Origin: Geodermatophilaceae bacterium
GTDB lineage: Bacteria > Actinomycetota > Actinomycetes > Mycobacteriales > Geodermatophilaceae
DNA: 5,885 bases
Assembly: GCA_013812385.1 (NCBI GenBank)
Contig: JACCTM010000331.1
Location: 1-5,885 of the forward strand
Direction: 5' to 3'
The notes beneath the pieces are model-generated. The model had not been told where the DNA came from. It did not search any database and was given only the letters and a program-made list of their open reading frames with translations. Below, piece by piece: positions 5,414 to 5,885 of the stretch. Numbering within the stretch: the stretch's first letter is position 1; each line of letters begins with the position of its first letter. The position numbers and the translations under genes are program-made.

Positions 5414-5885
5414 ATGCTCTTCTCCCGAGCCAAGACCCAGCTGATCGACGCCGACTCCGCACTTCGCGGCCGGGCGGATCCGATCCGGGTTCCCGAGACG
5501 CACGCCGTCAACGGCAACCGGATCGTGCCGCCGTTCCCGGACGGTATGCAGACCGCGGTCTTCGGGCTCGGCTGCTTCTGGGGGGCCGAGCAGGTCTTCT
5601 GGCAGACGCCGGGCGTCTACTCCACCGCAGTCGGGTACGCGGGCGGGTACACACCGAACCCGACGTACGAGGAGGTCTGCTCGGCGCGTACCGGGCACAC
5701 CGAGGTCGTCCTGGTCGTCTTCGACCCGGCGAAGGTCTCCTACGAGCAGCTGCTTGCAACGTTCTGGGAGGACCACAACCCGACGCAGGGAATGCGTCAG
5801 GGCAACGACGTGGGTACGCAGTACCGCTCGGCGATCTATGTGAATGGACCGGAGCAGCTCGATGTGGTCAGGGCCTCGAAGGACG
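5414..5885 (+). CDS. msrA: Peptide methionine sulfoxide reductase MsrA (3' end outside the window)
   Basis: The visible 157 codons encode MsrA, which reduces methionine-S-sulfoxide in proteins and free methionine, with thioredoxin as the usual electron source. The catalytic Cys54 sits in GCFWG (53-57), followed by Glu59. The segment YAGGYTPNPTYEEVCSARTG (75-94) and HNPTQGMRQGNDVGTQYRS (121-139) are strongly conserved. An N-terminal extension of about 47 residues, including LRGRADPIRVPETHAVNG, resembles E. coli MsrA (212 residues) rather than the shorter mycobacterial enzyme. The frame stays open to the right edge, so about a quarter of the protein and the resolving cysteines are not seen. The ATG at 5414 gives the family N-terminus. 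The site before it, GGTGGTGACC, is a weak ribosome site. It is transcribed away from the hydrolase and repairs oxidative damage, so it need not share a pathway with the lipid genes. Confidence 0.95.
   Translation, partial: MLFSRAKTQLIDADSALRGRADPIRVPETHAVNGNRIVPPFPDGMQTAVFGLGCFWGAEQVFWQTPGVYSTAVGYAGGYTPNPTYEEVCSARTGHTEVVLVVFDPAKVSYEQLLATFWEDHNPTQGMRQGNDVGTQYRSAIYVNGPEQLDVVRASKD

Noticed and set aside
5153..5776. Open - strand frame opposite the msrA start
   Set aside because: It overlaps the unmistakable MsrA coding sequence on the other strand and reads into the hydrolase leader; no protein family is suggested.

Overview
The window comes from the chromosome of a high-GC Gram-positive bacterium, most likely Actinomycetota. 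The evidence is the strong G/C third-position bias, GTG starts, tightly overlapping genes, and a lipid gene set that matches Mycobacterium tuberculosis Rv0449c-Rv0448c-ufaA1 in order and family. I cannot place the genus from the sequence alone.

Layout from right to left. At the right edge is the 5' part of msrA on the + strand, a methionine sulfoxide reductase of the long E. coli-like form. Across a region of about 310 bp lies a divergent alpha/beta hydrolase on the - strand, closed by a strong hairpin just after its stop codon. Next comes a compact - strand lipid operon: a flavin-dependent amine-oxidase-like oxidoreductase, a DUF1365 protein, and a cyclopropane-fatty-acid-synthase-type methyltransferase. 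These three are joined by 4-bp start/stop overlaps (GTGA and ATGA). A short-chain dehydrogenase follows after 68 bp and probably belongs to the same transcript. At the left edge, still on the - strand, is a textbook TPP riboswitch. Its P1 helix runs into the Shine-Dalgarno sequence of a gene of which only the first four codons are visible.

How the genes may work together (inference). The methyltransferase would add a one-carbon unit from S-adenosylmethionine to an unsaturated acyl chain in a membrane lipid. The flavoprotein would do a linked redox step, such as reduction, desaturation or isomerisation of the product. The DUF1365 protein is an obligate but biochemically undefined partner, and the SDR may act on a lipid-derived carbonyl or alcohol. 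The methyltransferase lacks the Cys and His that normally form part of the bicarbonate site of cyclopropane synthases, which suggests a product other than a plain cyclopropane.

The TPP-controlled gene is a separate, thiamine-linked unit. No clear intrinsic terminator separates it from the SDR. I found no mobile element, CRISPR array, tRNA or rRNA.
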